Assembly (NCBI GenBank): GCA_002104985.1
Contig: MCGO01000015.1
Coordinates: 496,001-560,000 of the forward strand
Reading direction: 5' to 3'
DNA from: Rhizoclosmatium globosum
Lineage: Eukaryota > Chytridiomycota > Chytridiomycetes > Chytridiales > Chytriomycetaceae
Length of the DNA: 64,000 nucleotides
In this document: positions 1-11,379 of the stretch, in pieces
How the letters are laid out: every line of letters starts with the position of its first letter
Position numbering within the stretch: position 1 is the first letter of the stretch
Translations under genes and position numbers: made by a program
Notes under the pieces: model-generated
What the model was told of the DNA's origin: nothing
Databases searched by the model: none
What the model saw: the letters and a program-made list of their open reading frames with translations, nothing else

Positions 1-1350
1 TTGGGGTAATCACGTTGTTGGCTCTTGGCGTCAATCTCAATCTGATTCATCTGCAACAAAAGAGCGATAATTTCCTTCTGTAGCGCTGTTTCAATACAAT
101 CCGACCTTGATTTGTATTCAACATAGTCGGAATGTATTTGTTTTCTTGCCGCTACCTCCAGCTCATACTGCTCAAAATAGCGTTTGGAACGTTGAGTGAG
201 ATCCGTTATCTCAGCACGCAGATGTTCAATTTGAGACTTCATTCTCACAGATTCACAAGAAGACTCCGATAATTTTTGTTCGAGCATTTCAATTTCGCGG
301 GATTGGTGAGCTATTCATTTGGGGCTATTAAGCAGTAGTCGTTAATCATAACGATGGTATTACCGCGAGCAAGTTGATCAGTATCATTTATACGTTCAAG
401 CTGCGACTTTGTTGCGTTAATTTCGGCGAGAAGATTTTCCATGGCTCTGACGACATCATTTGAGGAATTAGAAGGACGTAATGAAGCCGAAAGTTCGTCA
501 GCAAGGGAAACCTCCAGCGTTTCTTTTGGAACTTGAGGAATCGCCACGTCGATTTCGTCAAGAAGTAAAGCCTCCGATTCATTTCGTGAGTCGTTTCGCG
601 AGTTATGAACGTTCAATCGCTTATTCGCAGCATTTCTCGAGAGTGCACTAAATACTGTTTGAGTGTGGCAGTCACGGAATTCATATTCGAGTTGAATGAG
701 GCTAGAGTCTATAAGCAAAGGCGGTAAATTATGTAAAACTGATACCTTGATTCTTAGTTATGGCTTCGACAAATACGTCTTGTACGTCATGAGGTATGGA
801 ATTTGCAACACATCATTTCCGAGAATGAGGACTTCCAGAGTAGAATTCACAGTTAAAGCACGAGCTAAAGCCAACAATCCCAGCGAATCGACATTGTTTC
901 CGGTCAAGTTGAGTGCTTTGAGGCCCGTGTTGGATTGGAGAGCCTATTCGATTGAGCAAATCAGACCAACCAACAAACAGACACGACAAACCTCGGCCAA
1001 ACGAACAACATTTTCTGAATCCAAATCCGAATTACTCAAATCGAGTTCTTTAATCGACGCGTTTCTGCGCAACTCGTCGACCAAAAGAGCAACTTCGAAG
1101 GTCCCTTCTTCAATTACAAAGTCGCTTTCTTCAAAAGACGATTCGTTTTGATCGATTGAATTTGTGTCGGAGTTGGTTTTGAGTTGTTTGGATTGAGGAA
1201 CATCGAAAGAAGGAGACGTGGTTGGCACTTGCGGCGTGGTTGGTTCTGGTTGGATGGCATTGAACGATGGTTCTTGTTTAGTTTCAGGTTGGTTTGGCTG
1301 GTTTGGCTGGTTGCGATGGCCGTGGATTCAGGCGCTGATGTGCCAAGCAT
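1..1350 (-). CDS. Leucine-rich repeat plus coiled-coil protein, LRRC45-like (partial)
   Basis: The gene reads leftward and runs off the window edge. Seen: after a Pro/Gln/Thr-rich leader come ribonuclease-inhibitor-type leucine-rich repeats (ASIKELDLSNSDLDSENVV near 1000-1090, then TGLKALNLTGNNVDSLGL near 860-925), interrupted by short introns. A charged linker follows at 361-718. From about base 305 to the edge the frame continues as a long alpha-helical coiled coil starting SREIEMLEQKLSES. An intron at about 306-360 (donor GTAATA, acceptor AATAG) joins linker and coil in frame. N-terminal RI-type repeats followed by a coiled coil are the architecture of LRRC45, a centriole linker and ciliary protein, so that is my best guess. 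The 5' exon with the start codon is not resolved because no in-frame ATG precedes the first stop upstream. Other LRR/coiled-coil families remain possible. Confidence 0.55.
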
Positions 1351-1531
1351 CAGCGGAATCGACTTGTTTGGATAAAGATGCTGTGTTGGAAGAATATTCT
1401 TCTCTATTGCTTATTTATCTCGCATTCACTTTCTATGCCACCACCGGAGGGCTATACAGTATGGAATATGCTTATAACATCAAAATCTTTTATTTGTTCA
1501 TAGCCAACATTCCTATGGTCAAACCTTGTAC

Positions 1532-1969
1532 TTAGAACTCCTTAGAAACTTCCACACGAACAGCCGTTCCGTAACAAAGTACTTCACTCAAACTGGTACC
1601 TCCAGTTCCCAGCTGCTCCTCATTATATTGTACACCAATAACGCAATTGGCGCCAAGAGAAGCAGCCTCCTCAACCATGAAATTGTACGCCTCCATTCGA
1701 GTATCCTCGCTTTGCTTCTTGTATGTGAGGTTCACCCCTCCCACAAGGGACTTGAGGTCGGCACCAAACGCGGTCACCAAGTTGCGCGAGCGAACAGTCA
1801 AACCGCGGACCATGCCAAGTTGCTGAGTAATCTTGTATCCTGCAGGAGCGAAAGGAATTGTGGACACAAACGCGAATGGAATGGCGTCGCTACGTTCAAT
1901 CTTCTTGAAGTCCATTATCAAATTGCAAAGGATCGCAGGATCTTTTCTTGGTGATTGATATGATGCCAC
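1532..1969 (-). CDS. YbjQ/UPF0145 heavy-metal-binding-domain protein
   Basis: A single-exon protein of 145 residues. It matches the YbjQ (UPF0145, 'putative heavy-metal-binding') fold. The pattern PAGYKITQQLGMVRGLTVRS is followed by a MEAYNFMVEEAASLGANCVI helix, then VIGVQYN and a C-terminal CYGTAVRVE strand, in the family's usual order and at about its usual length (a little over 100 residues for the domain). The biochemical role of the family is not settled; pentameric bacterial structures are known. The first Met gives a short N-terminal extension. The internal Met at about residue 19 (MDFKKIER) would give a more typical start, and I cannot decide between them. It sits about 145 bp downstream of the MYND gene on the same strand. 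No introns or damage are visible. Confidence 0.8.
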   Translation of the reverse strand: MASYQSPRKDPAILCNLIMDFKKIERSDAIPFAFVSTIPFAPAGYKITQQLGMVRGLTVRSRNLVTAFGADLKSLVGGVNLTYKKQSEDTRMEAYNFMVEEAASLGANCVIGVQYNEEQLGTGGTSLSEVLCYGTAVRVEVSKEF

Positions 1970-2112
1970 TGCTCTCGCTTTTTAATGTTTGAGGGGCAGT
2001 TGAACCATGCACTCAAATTTGAGGCACTTATTTTTCTAACGGAATTAAATTTGAGACTCTCTCACTTTTCAGCAGCCTGACAAGAATGGATGAGAACAAA
2101 CAGAGGGTGATT

Positions 2113-3781
2113 TTATTTCAACACCTCCTTCTTGCTTCTGAAGTACAAACAATCAGCTTTGTGTTTTGGCCAGTCCTGTTTCTGGCACAACGGGCTACAA
2201 TAGCGAACCATTCCACAAGCACCACATGATTTGAATTTGGTATCATCTTGTTGCGTTTCATTGCATCCAAAACAGCGAATCTCGTCTTCTTCGTAAACGT
2301 AATCCTTTGGTGTACTCTTTGGGTTGCACATGGCCCCCATTCCTTGCATGAGCGTCATCATTAGCGGAACATATTTTACAGAACCGCTTCCAGCGGCGAC
2401 GACACCAGGCGGGTTACGAACAAGTCGCATAAACAGCTTCAATCGTGCATCATAATTCGCCAACTTTCCTTCCTGCAATTGCTGGTCAAACTCATGAATC
2501 CACTTCCAGCCCTTAAGCGCAGCCTGGATTTCCGAGAACGTAATCTTGCCAAGACCCAAACTTGAGATATATTCTTCTGGGATTTTTTCGCAATTTTCAA
2601 TGAACGAGACAAATCGTGCAATCTCAGAAGGCTCGAATGTAAGAGCGGCAGTCAGTTTCTCTGACCAAATAGTCAACTCCGGTGTCCACTTTGATTCAAA
2701 CTCCGTCCTCAACTTTTGAGTCGTACGTCGCATCAAGATGGACTGCTCAGGTTTAGCTTCAGGGTCATCTGCAGTAGACAGTAGAGCCAATTCAGTAATA
2801 TTGAATGGTATAAGTGCATTCATCAGGAAATGAATGAACTGCGTCCAGGGATCGCGATCCGAATCTCGCCATGACAAGGGAAATACTGTTTGAAGACTCA
2901 AAGCGCGAATAGTCTGAACGCAGAGTCTTCTAGTCTCAAAAAGGTGTTCTGCATCGTCTGTAAGTTCCCTCGATAAATCAGCAGCCGGATGAGGCACAGT
3001 CGTCTTTGAAAACGTTTTCGAAGCACGTACAGCTCGATGCGAGAGAAAGCGCTCAGCGGCGTACGTTAGTCGCGATTGGTGCTCCGTGATTGCCGGTTGC
3101 TGAGAATTTGGACGAATAGAAGGTGTTGGCAATTGAGATGCCAATGTTGATTCAAGATCCGCATCTGAAACGTCTTTCATAGCCCTTCTTGCAGCCTTCA
3201 CGGCTTTTCTGGCTGTTACTTCAAGTTCCAGACCCTTTCTCTGAGTCTCCAATGTCAACGCCTCCAACTCTGGCAAATTGACATCATCCATAAATCCAGC
3301 AGCTTTCTTTCCACTTGATTTAGATGATTTGCCATCCACAAAGATGCCTTCATTGGCTTCATCCCACTCATCTTCATCACACTCGATATCGAGGGCAACA
3401 CTCAATGCATTTATGATACCAAGAACAGCGTTTTTGTTTCCAATCGTGTCTTCAGGAAGCGGCGTTGATTGACAGAGCAAAGCCTTCGTCACTTGAGCTA
3501 CATCATACATTCGCTGTTGAGGAGAGAGACGGCAAAACACCGGAAACTCGTATGGATCGTCGTTGCAAGCTTCTTTGAGGTTTTCGTAGTAAAGCTGATG
3601 ACAAGGATTTAAGTTAATACGCACTGGATTGCGAAAACAAGCAAACCTGGACACAGTGCGCAAACAATGGCTGCAATTGCACAGGCACTTTCATGTATGG
3701 AACGGATGATAAATTCATGGCTTCCTCCGGAGATGTGCAATTCACCATAGCAAGATAGCCACGGTCAGCTGAGCTTGACAT
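2113..3781 (-). CDS. MYND zinc-finger protein, paralogue 1
   Basis: Two exons (3647-3781 and 2113-3594) are joined across a 52-bp intron with donor GTTTGC and acceptor CATCAG, giving 538 residues. The C-terminus carries a complete MYND finger. The ligand series CFGC, CGAC, YCSPLCQ, DW and HKADC fits C-x2-C...C-x2-C...C-x3-C...H-x3-C. MYND fingers bind proline-rich partners, often in chromatin or signalling complexes. The N-terminal 430 residues are mostly helical and carry an acidic/Lys-rich stretch (residues about 130-180); I do not recognise a domain there. A homologue lies immediately downstream at 3836-5587, with the same intron position and about the same length, so the pair arose by tandem duplication. 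This copy has an unbroken frame. The function is unknown beyond the finger. Confidence 0.85.
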
Positions 3782-3835
3782 TCTTATTTTTGAAAGTAAA
3801 ACTAATTTATATATAAAAAACGAAGGGAAGACGTT

Positions 3836-5587
3836 TCAGACCTTCTTGCTTCTGAAATATAGACAGTCTGGTTTATGGTTTTTCCAGTCAAGCTTTTGAC
3901 ACGCAGGCGAACAATACCGAACAATACCACACGCAGCGCAAGCCTTAAACTTGACATTTTCAGGTTGAAGATTATAACACTGCTTACATCGAAGTTCATC
4001 GTCTTCGTACTGATATTCCTGCGGGTGTCGTTTGAACTCAGCCAACATTCCGTTACCGTTCATGAAAGTGAACATGAGTGGGACAGGCGTGACCAGAGTA
4101 TTCGGCGAAGGCTCTGGAACCAGTTTCTCAAAGAGCTTCAAACGAGAATCCCAAGTTGGCAATAACCCTTTCTCCATCTGAGCATGGAATTCTCTGATCC
4201 AATTCCATCCTCTCCAGGCTTCCGTCAACTCACTGAAATTTACAATTCCTTTCAGTCGAAATGGCGGGAACTCTAGCGCATCAGCCGTCAAAATATCAAG
4301 ATAATTCATATATACTGCTTGCTGCTCAATCCGATCGGGTGAAAATGACATAGCTATCATAAGTTTCTCTGCCCACACAGTCTGAGATTGCGTCCAACTC
4401 GACTCATATTCGACCCTCAATTTTTTGGCAGTACGCCGAATAAGTGCTGAACGTTCAGGGTGGTCGTCAGGGAAGTCAGGACCACAAAGGAGATGAAGAG
4501 CAGGTGGATTGAAACTGAAAAGCCCACTAATCAGGAAGTCAATGAACTTGTTCCACTTTCGTGTATCACATTCACGCCAAGACAGTGGAAAGATGGACTC
4601 TAATTGAGAATCACGAATGGCGCGAAAACAGATACGTCGGTACTGGAATTGGGATACACTTTCGTCTTCCAGTTCACGAGAGAAATCAGCCGCAGGGTGA
4701 GGTGGGATTCCATAGGTGTAAATGTGTCAGATGGTTTTTGAAAATACTTGGCAAATCCAGGTATACCAGCAAGTAGAGCTGGAATGGAATCAGGTTCAAA
4801 CTTTTGAGCATTGACGTGTGGACTTGGTCGAGGCGGCTTTTGTTTCGCGAAAGCTTGTTCCTGCAATCTCGCTTCCAGCTCTGTATCAGTGAGGTTTGTT
4901 GTTGCTTTAAGGGCTCGCTTTGTAGCTTTTAGATCCTGCGCTTCACGTTCCGCAACGTCTCTCATTGTTTGGTTCAGCCAAGAATCAGACGACGTCAGTG
5001 TAGTTTTGGGTGTAGGCTCTATTCCGGGTTGACTGCCAATGTGGCTTTCCTGCGTTCCCTTGTCTTGACCCATCGTAACAGCAGGCTTCTTAGCTGCAGA
5101 TACTACTTTCTTCTTCACCGGTTTCTGCCAATCCACAAAAATGCTTTCATCTTCCTCATCCAGGTCATCGAAATCAATTTCGCACTCAAGGGCCGTTCTC
5201 ATAGCATACAAGATCCCAATCAGAGTATTTCGATTTCGAATAGAATCAGTTGGCAGTGGAGTATGGCTGCAGAGCAGAGCGCGAGCCATTGTGGCAACAT
5301 CGTACATTCGCTGGTGTGGCGAGAGACGGCTGAAGACTGGCAGTTCGAATGTAGTGTCGTTGCAGTCGTCTCTGAGGCTGTCGTAGTAGAACTAGACCGG
5401 GAGGGTGAGCTAGTTGTTCTGGGATGATTGCTTGGCTCACCTCAACAGCTGCTGCAAACAATGGCTGTAAAGGAGGCGGAATCTTCATAAAGGGACTCGC
5501 GATAGCTTCATTGGATGGTCTGTGGGGCCATGGAGAAAGGAACGTGGCAAGGAACAGCCGAGGAGGAGTGGCCAATGGTTCGGACAT
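3836..5587 (-). CDS. MYND zinc-finger protein, paralogue 2 (frame broken once)
   Basis: This is a tandem relative of the upstream-numbered MYND gene. It starts MSEPLATPPRL, has its first intron at the same place (after PLFAAAVE, before FYYDSLRDDC), then aligns along the whole length, ending in a MYND finger (CKQCYNL, CAACGIVRYCSPACQKLDW, HKPDC). One defect is visible. Near base 4700 the homologous sequence passes from one reading frame to another (TFTPMESHL versus the expected PPHPAADFSRELED) without plausible splice signals. The frame downstream then stays open to the finger. Either a single base is missing here, by mutation or assembly error, or the gene is a young pseudogene. Sequence on both sides of the break is well conserved, which favours a recent event or an error over long decay. 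Confidence 0.7.
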
Positions 5588-5754
5588 TGTTCGGGCTTTT
5601 GGAAATGTTTCTTGTTAATGCCAAAGAGTAAATTAAGTTTCCTAGATTTCCTTTATAAAAACAAAGGAGATAATGTATTCAAGTGGTCTTTCTTATACAA
5701 ACCATAACACACCATCCACCACAAATTGCAAAAGACGTCAAAACACTAATTAAT

Positions 5755-6532
5755 TTAGTATCCGAAAGCAGCCAACTTGGCGTTGACGGCATCAACCTCT
5801 CCAGCAACCTTGGCAGCAGCCTGAACCTTGAGCTTGTTGAGAGCCTTCTTTCTGGCAAAGTAGACCTGGTTCTTGGCCTTTCTCTTCTCCTCCAAACGCT
5901 CAACAACACCCTGGTATTTCCATCCCATCTCAGAAGAGATACGCTTGACGGTACAGAACTTGCGTCCTGGCTTCAAGCGGAGGACACGGAGAGCAGCTGG
6001 GACAACGACACGCTTAACCTTGTCGTATGGTGGTGGGACACCCTCGAAGACCTTGAGGCGCTCAAGGGCAGCAGCTCCACGGGCGGTCTTGTGTGGGATC
6101 ATACCTCTGATGACTCTGTAGAAGATTCTGGATGGGGCACGGAAGTGGAAAGCACCACGCTGTGGGTTGACGATCATTCTCTTACGGAGGTAAGCCAAGT
6201 ACTTGACTATTTCGGATGATTTTGATCAGTTATGTCGAATATTTTGGAAGTCTCATGGTTTGATACTCACGCTTGTTTCTGTAGAAGGATCCAGAGACGT
6301 TGAGCTCCTCGCAACGAACAACGGTAACCTTCTGACCGTTGAGGAGGTGCTTGGCGACAATGGAGGTAAGACGACCGATCAAGTGGCCCTTTCCGTCAAT
6401 AACGATTTCCTAATTGAGAGGGGGAGGAGTTGTCAGACTCTCATTCGACCCAAAAAACAGAGAGGCTCCCAGAATCTGACGAAGAAGAAGGAGGATAGTT
6501 GAATTTGAAGTATGTACCTTCTGGTAAGTCAT
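5755..6532 (-). CDS. RPL16: 60S ribosomal protein uL13 (L13a/Rpl16)
   Basis: Three exons (6518-6532, 6271-6409, 5755-6206) encode 201 residues. The first exon is only five codons (MTYQK), a common arrangement for fungal ribosomal-protein genes. Family signatures are clear: [69 protein letters not shown] and EGVPPPYDK. The protein is a structural component of the large ribosomal subunit in the cytoplasm. Splice sites are canonical (donors GTACAT and GTGAGT, acceptors ATTAG and AATAG) and keep frame. The gene is uninterrupted and probably highly expressed. The 5' flank (6533 onward) is a long non-coding stretch that presumably holds its promoter. Confidence 0.97.
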
Positions 6533-7228
6533 TTCTGTTGGATAGAGAAAGAAAGAGTTAGCTATACGATCGTTTGTGGGTTGGGGTGCAAGTGGAGCGA
6601 GTGTTTGATGTCAGCCCAAGTCCCCTTCAATGATCCAAATCGACAGTCTCGAACACCATTCAAATCCACCGATTCACGCGCAGATCACAGCATTGTGTTT
6701 GTGGGTGTTTGAAGCGGCATGTTTTGACCAGAGTTCCTCCTTCCTCCAATCGTCCATCACAAATGAACCAGCCATCCAACAGTCACTCCAACTCCTCAAT
6801 GTGGATGTAAGATGTCCAATAGTTGCTGCTGATGATGCGTGGCGACAGTCCGATGATGCGTTCGGGTTGGGATGGTGAGGGGCGGCACACATGTGGTCAC
6901 GTACGAATTTGGATACGAAAAATCGAGGGCAACAGGGCCACCTCTCCTGATACTATTCCAATAAACTCACACCTTCTACTGCACTGCTTCCCTTCTTCCA
7001 TAGAAGTCGTCAAATTATATTTTTAGCTCTCAATGAGGTACGATTACAATCTCCTTTATCGTCATCAAAAACACATGAACAAACAAGTACTAATAAGAGA
7101 TGATGTATTGGTACCTATCTATAAGTAAAAGGCCAAAAGTACGTGATATCAAGAAATAACGTCTATAAAATCCACAAACGAGGAACCTCCCTTCCTCCTC
7201 CAACCACCCCCTCAACAACCTTTCCCAT
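6533..7228. other. Intergenic region: uL13 promoter side and downstream flank of the SH3 gene
   Basis: About 700 bp without a convincing gene. The short open frames here lack homology, codon pattern or splice context. The right part is AT-rich and contains 3' flanking sequence of the SH3 membrane-protein gene. The left part must contain the uL13 promoter. I see no repeat, TIR or RNA gene. Confidence 0.5.
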
Positions 7229-9212
7229 TTACTTGCTTGTTCTCTCCCACTTGTTTCTCAAATCCTGAACTCCAAGCTTCTCCTCCTTCTTGACGTACGT
7301 AGCCTCCTCCTGCACAATCACAACAGATTCCCGACGATCTGGGATTTGGTGTGGGTACAATTGCTCAGTGGAAGCAACACTGGATCCGTCCGAAGAACGC
7401 TTCTTCTTGTAGAAGAAAGTGCTTTCACCAGTTTCGGTGTGAGCGACGGACTGAGAAGCACCGAGCTTTTGACGAGTCAACACTGTCACTGGGAAGATTC
7501 CACGCTTGTGACGCTTGGAGACTAATTAAACGCACGAGGGTCAATAAAACGTATATAACTAGAAATCAATTAACATACCAATTTGTCCTCTGGCCCATCC
7601 GTCCTCGAAAGTACGCTCGATACCAACAATATCACCAACCTCCAAAGTCAACTCATCCGCTCTGGTTCCGTGGAATCCTCGCACGACGACATGGGTGTTG
7701 GAAGGTGGAGGAACGAATGCAGTCAAGTTGGGAACATCGACGTTGACAAAGTATGGGTTTGCGTCCTTCTTTCCAGACTGCTTTGTTGCGGCGTGTTCAC
7801 TGGCAGCAAGGACAGCAATGGCCGCAGCGACTTCACCAGAGATTTCCCTCTTTCTCTCTTCTTCAACGACAAGATCTTCTGCAAGGTATTCCTGGTCCTC
7901 TTCAATCACTTGAACAGATGAGGTCTGTTGAGTGTATTGTGTGGTGGTTTCTGTGATTTTCTCCTCCTCGATTTCTTCTTGAGCAACGATGCGTTCCATT
8001 TTGAAGTGCTTCTTTTTCTTGTGCTCCTCTTCGGCGGCAACAGCAGCAACGATGGCGACGGCAGCGACGGCAGCGGTTTCTTCCTGAACCACACGCTCCA
8101 TCTTAAAGTGCTTCTTTTGAGTTTGCTCAGGAGCAACAACAGCGGCGGCACCATAACTGTATCCAGATACATCTTGCTCGTACACAGTGGTGGTGGTCTG
8201 TGTCACAACAACAGTTTCGGTATCAGTCTTCTTCTCCTCACGTCGTTTTCTGTGGTGCCAGAAACAACCGAAGCAGCAGCAGAGAAGGAACGCGATGATT
8301 CCGATGACAATCAAGATGATGGCGAGGGTTGAGATTTGATTGTCACCACCTCCAGGAACGACAGGGAGAGCAGTTCCAGTAACGGTACCAGTTGCTGAAG
8401 CGCCACCTTGTCTGCTGTTTGTAACAATCGAGCCACTGATGGTGGCAGTCTGTTTGCGATTTGTTTAGATTTTTAAGGAGGTGATGGAAGGGGTGACATA
8501 CGATAGATCCAGATGCACCCGGCACACCGTTTGAATTCGATCCAGAAGCAGTTGGGTTAGTTCCAGGGTTGTTGGTTTATCAGTTCCTGATGGGTTGGTG
8601 CCAGGGACGTTGGTTCCGTTTCCATTACCACCATTGCCTCCGTTACCACCGTTGCTGCCATTTCCACCGTTACCACCAGAGCCATTGTTTCCGTTACTAC
8701 CGTTGCCTGACCCTCCGTTACCCCCACTGCCGGAGCCTCCATTGCCACTTCCACTGCCGCTGCCACCACTGCCGGAACCAGAGCCGCCAGAGCCTGAGCC
8801 TGAGCCGCCGCTACCTCCACTGCCGTTTGAGCCGTTGCCAGAACCATTTCCTCCAGAGCCAGAGCCTCCACTGCCAGAGCCAGAGCCTCCACTACCCACC
8901 ACTTCCTCCACTTCCTCCACTTCCTCCATTGCCTCCATTAGACCCTCCAGAGCCACTTCCACTTCCGCTACCACCGTTTCCTCCAGAAGATCCGCCGTTA
9001 CCACCATTACCACCGCTTCCACTGCCACTGCCACTGCCACTACCACTGCCGCTTCCACTACCGCTGCCACTGCCTCCGCTACCAGAGCCGCCACTTCCAG
9101 GTCCATAGTATCCACCAGCTCCATATGCTTGAGCTGTAGTTGTAGGCGCCGGAGGCGGTGCTACATAGTTGTACACCTGGCGAGCCTCAAGAGCTGCGTT
9201 GGTGTTGTCCAT
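7229..9212 (-). CDS. Single-pass membrane protein: Gly/Ser/Asn-rich ectodomain, TM helix, C-terminal SH3
   Basis: In order: a short N-terminus (MDNTNAALEARQVYNYVAPP); a long Gly/Ser/Asn low-complexity stretch (about 8590-9110); a Thr/Ser-rich stem; one transmembrane segment (STLAIILIVIGIIAFLLCCC) followed by basic HHRKRR, so the C-terminus is cytosolic; two copies of a KKHFKMER motif; and an SH3 domain (HVVVRGFHGTRADELTLEVG, GWARGQ, RGIFPVTVL) split by a 60-bp intron at about 7518-7577. The layout resembles fungal surface sensors or Fus1-like SH3 proteins that link wall or adhesion to cytoskeletal signalling; that role is inference. Between the repeat and the stem the frame shifts near 8893 and shifts back near 8570, two opposite one-base changes inside repeats. 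No cleavable signal peptide is obvious. A shorter paralogue lacking SH3 lies at 13571-14619. Confidence 0.75.
8590..9110. repeat. Gly/Ser/Asn-coding low-complexity tract
   Basis: This is an irregular array of GGN, AGN and AAY codons (minus strand) encoding runs of Ser-Gly, Gly-Asn-Gly and Gly-Ser-Asn. It spawns long open frames in all phases on both strands, none of which should be read as genes. Such tracts contract and expand readily and are error-prone to assemble. Confidence 0.85.
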
Positions 9213-9390
9213 TCAGGGTCGAAATTGGATCTTGAAAATTTTCCTGCAAGGACGTGATGAGATGTGCTTTGGATGAGACACCAAGCATTCGACACCGTTA
9301 CGATATGGCAGCTTTAATAGGAGATTTTAGTTTCTCCAAGAGATTTGGTTGTGTCGTTGTGGTTGCGTGGAATTTAAAAAAACAAGCTGT

Positions 9391-10033
9391 TTATTTCAAA
9401 ACTTCGATTTTGGGACGTTTCTTCTTGTCTTTCTTTGGATGCAGAATGTCAATAGTATCATCTGAATCCGGCTTCAGTTTCAAGGTCACAAGCTCCTCCT
9501 TATCACTCTCAGAATCATCGTCATCTTTCTTCAGCAGAATCACGTCCTTTTTCGGAATCTTGTGAATGTCTTCAGGCGCATAGTCAAATACTCCTAATCC
9601 CAAGTCCTGTGTAGCTTGATGAGATTTTGGGGAACAGCGTTTGATCATACCATCTCAATATGTTGTTCGGTTTCATCCACGTGCTCGATATCTACAGATT
9701 GACCAGCTTCGATCGTTTGCTGCAGGGATTCATTGGCTTGTTTCAGTTGAGGAAGGAAGGAGGCAACCTTTGACAGCACTGCAATCGACACCAAGTATCT
9801 TAGCACTTAGGAGTCAGTTCGGAGGACGACAGCTTACAATCGTTCTTTGTATCTACGCGAAACGTAGCTCCCTTTGTCGGCACTGCTGAAATGGAGAGGA
9901 GAGATTGCAGAACCGAAGTCTCATTTGCGGGTTTAGTCTTTTTTACAGATGACAGGACTGGCCCAATGTTTGAAGCGGAAGCTGAAGAGGCTGAAGAAGC
10001 TGAAGATGGTGTGGATTTCTTCTTGTTCTTCAT
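9391..10033 (-). CDS. NOPCHAP1: NOPCHAP1-like (C12orf45 family) box C/D snoRNP assembly chaperone
   Basis: Three exons (9838-10033, 9651-9778, 9391-9606) are joined by introns with donors GTAAGC and GTATGA. The core LLSKVASFLPQLKQANESLQ followed by IEHVDETEQHIEMDLGLGVF matches the diagnostic block of NOPCHAP1: a leucine-rich FLPQ helix, then an 'I-x-x-V/I-D...IEMD' segment. A Ser/Ala-rich N-terminus, an acidic Asp/Ser stretch and a Lys-rich tail (PKKDKKKRPKIEVL) complete it. In animals NOPCHAP1 links NOP58 to the R2TP complex during box C/D snoRNP assembly in the nucleus; the same role is inferred here from family. Length (about 180 residues) is normal. It is divergent from the ELMO gene, with the two start codons about 96 bp apart and a shared promoter. 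Confidence 0.75.
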
Positions 10034-10129
10034 TCGACTTGTTTTTAGAAGTTAAAACAAAACAAACAAATGCGATACTTTCTGAGGACAGTGTTCACTT
10101 CGACGTTTGGGCCGTCGTGGCTGCTCACA

Positions 10130-11287
10130 ATGTTATATTCAAGTGTGAGTTGATAGCCTTGGTTACTCAACAGTTGCCTTTGAAGGTGCTAATGCATACA
10201 CATATCATCAATAGACACTTATTCGCTTTGTGTACGCCAAGGCCAAGTTTGTCCACCGTCTTCTTTCAGGAACATCGGAATTGCTGCGGATTTGCTCGTC
10301 CTATCTTGATACTTCAAAGGCACTTATTGGGGAAGTGAATGAGTCTGATTCAACAGACAGGAAAGTGTGGCCAAATGCTCGATTTGTGGCTAGAATCGAT
10401 GCTTGCTTGCTGCATTCAAAAGAACTTATTGTGCGTTGTTTATTTCATGGTGTTAGTTGTAACGACGACGACAGCTCGAACGAAGGAACATTGAAGCCGC
10501 CACGACCACTCCGGAATACTTTGATGGCTACGTTGACCGTATCCTGCAGAAGAAGTTATTTACTCCGAATAGGTGACTGAAAGTAACTTCATTGTGGCTA
10601 CAACCTTGACCAACTAACAATTCAAACAGCCCTCAAGCTCGTCTCCTGAAGTCGTCCCTTTCAATTATGGCTGCTTCCTTCAAACTCATGCATACACTCA
10701 ACAAACGCGCTGCAACCCCTTATGACAGAGACTCTCCCGCCCACGAAAAGAAACTCCAGGAACTCTGGGACACTGCTATGGCTTCTGAACGACTCACCTC
10801 ACGTGTTTCAAAGCAATGGGAAAAGATTGGGTTTCAAGGGACAGATCCAGCGACTGATTTCCGTGGAATGGGCCTCCTCGGTCTCGATGACCTCGTATAT
10901 TATGCGAAAATGCACCCGTCTTCATTTCAACGGGTTCTGAAAAGTTCTCATCATGACACGGCCTGGTTCTCTATGGCTGTGGTTGGCATCAATATTACTG
11001 GATTCACTCTCGCACTGGTCAGGAAACGCTTTGTTCAGCACTTGTTTTACAAGTACGGGGTCTCAAAAGATGTGTACCATGAATTCTATTGCTACGTGTT
11101 TGATGCCTTTGAGAAGAGGTGGACTGCAAACAATTCTTTCTTGACAGTCATGGACTTTGGACGTTTCTTTGAGGAGTTTCAGGTTGTGATTGAGGCTGAG
11201 ATGGAAAGAACTTTAGAAAACAGTGTTGTTTTGGTGCTGGATGAGGGTCGTCCTGTCTTTGACTTCGACAACAAGAAGATGGCATGA
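10130..11287 (+). CDS. ELMO/CED-12 domain protein (ELMOD-like)
   Basis: Four exons (10130-10144, 10215-10430, 10475-10572, 10630-11287) give 328 residues. The first exon is five codons and one intron is only 44 bp. The ELMO domain is clear in the last exon. SKQWEKIGFQG leads into DPATDFRGMGLLGLDDLVYY, then a VVGINITG helix and a FYCYVFDAFEKRW segment. ELMOD proteins are GTPase-activating proteins for Arf/Arl2 family GTPases, and the Arg within DFRGMG is the proposed catalytic finger; it is present. The N-terminal helices (KAKFVHRLLSGTSELLRI) fit the usual ELMOD lead-in. Roles of such proteins in microtubule, Golgi or cilium biology are known from other eukaryotes; the specific target here is not visible. 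Confidence 0.88.
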
Positions 11288-11379
11288 ACTTTCAAAGTAA
11301 AGTTTTGTTCCTCGGCAAATTATTCACTGTATAAAAGGGTAACTCTGAAATTGTTTATAACGAGACGAATCTTCTGGCT

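Noticed and set aside
8590..9110. Possible CRISPR-like or satellite array
   Set aside because: The repetition is irregular at codon level with no fixed repeat length or spacers, and it codes for protein.
8465..9257. Long plus- and minus-strand open frames rich in Pro/Leu or Ala/Val over the Gly/Ser/Asn tract
   Set aside because: They are other-phase translations of the codon repeat; only the Gly/Ser frame joins to the stem and membrane helix and matches the paralogue.
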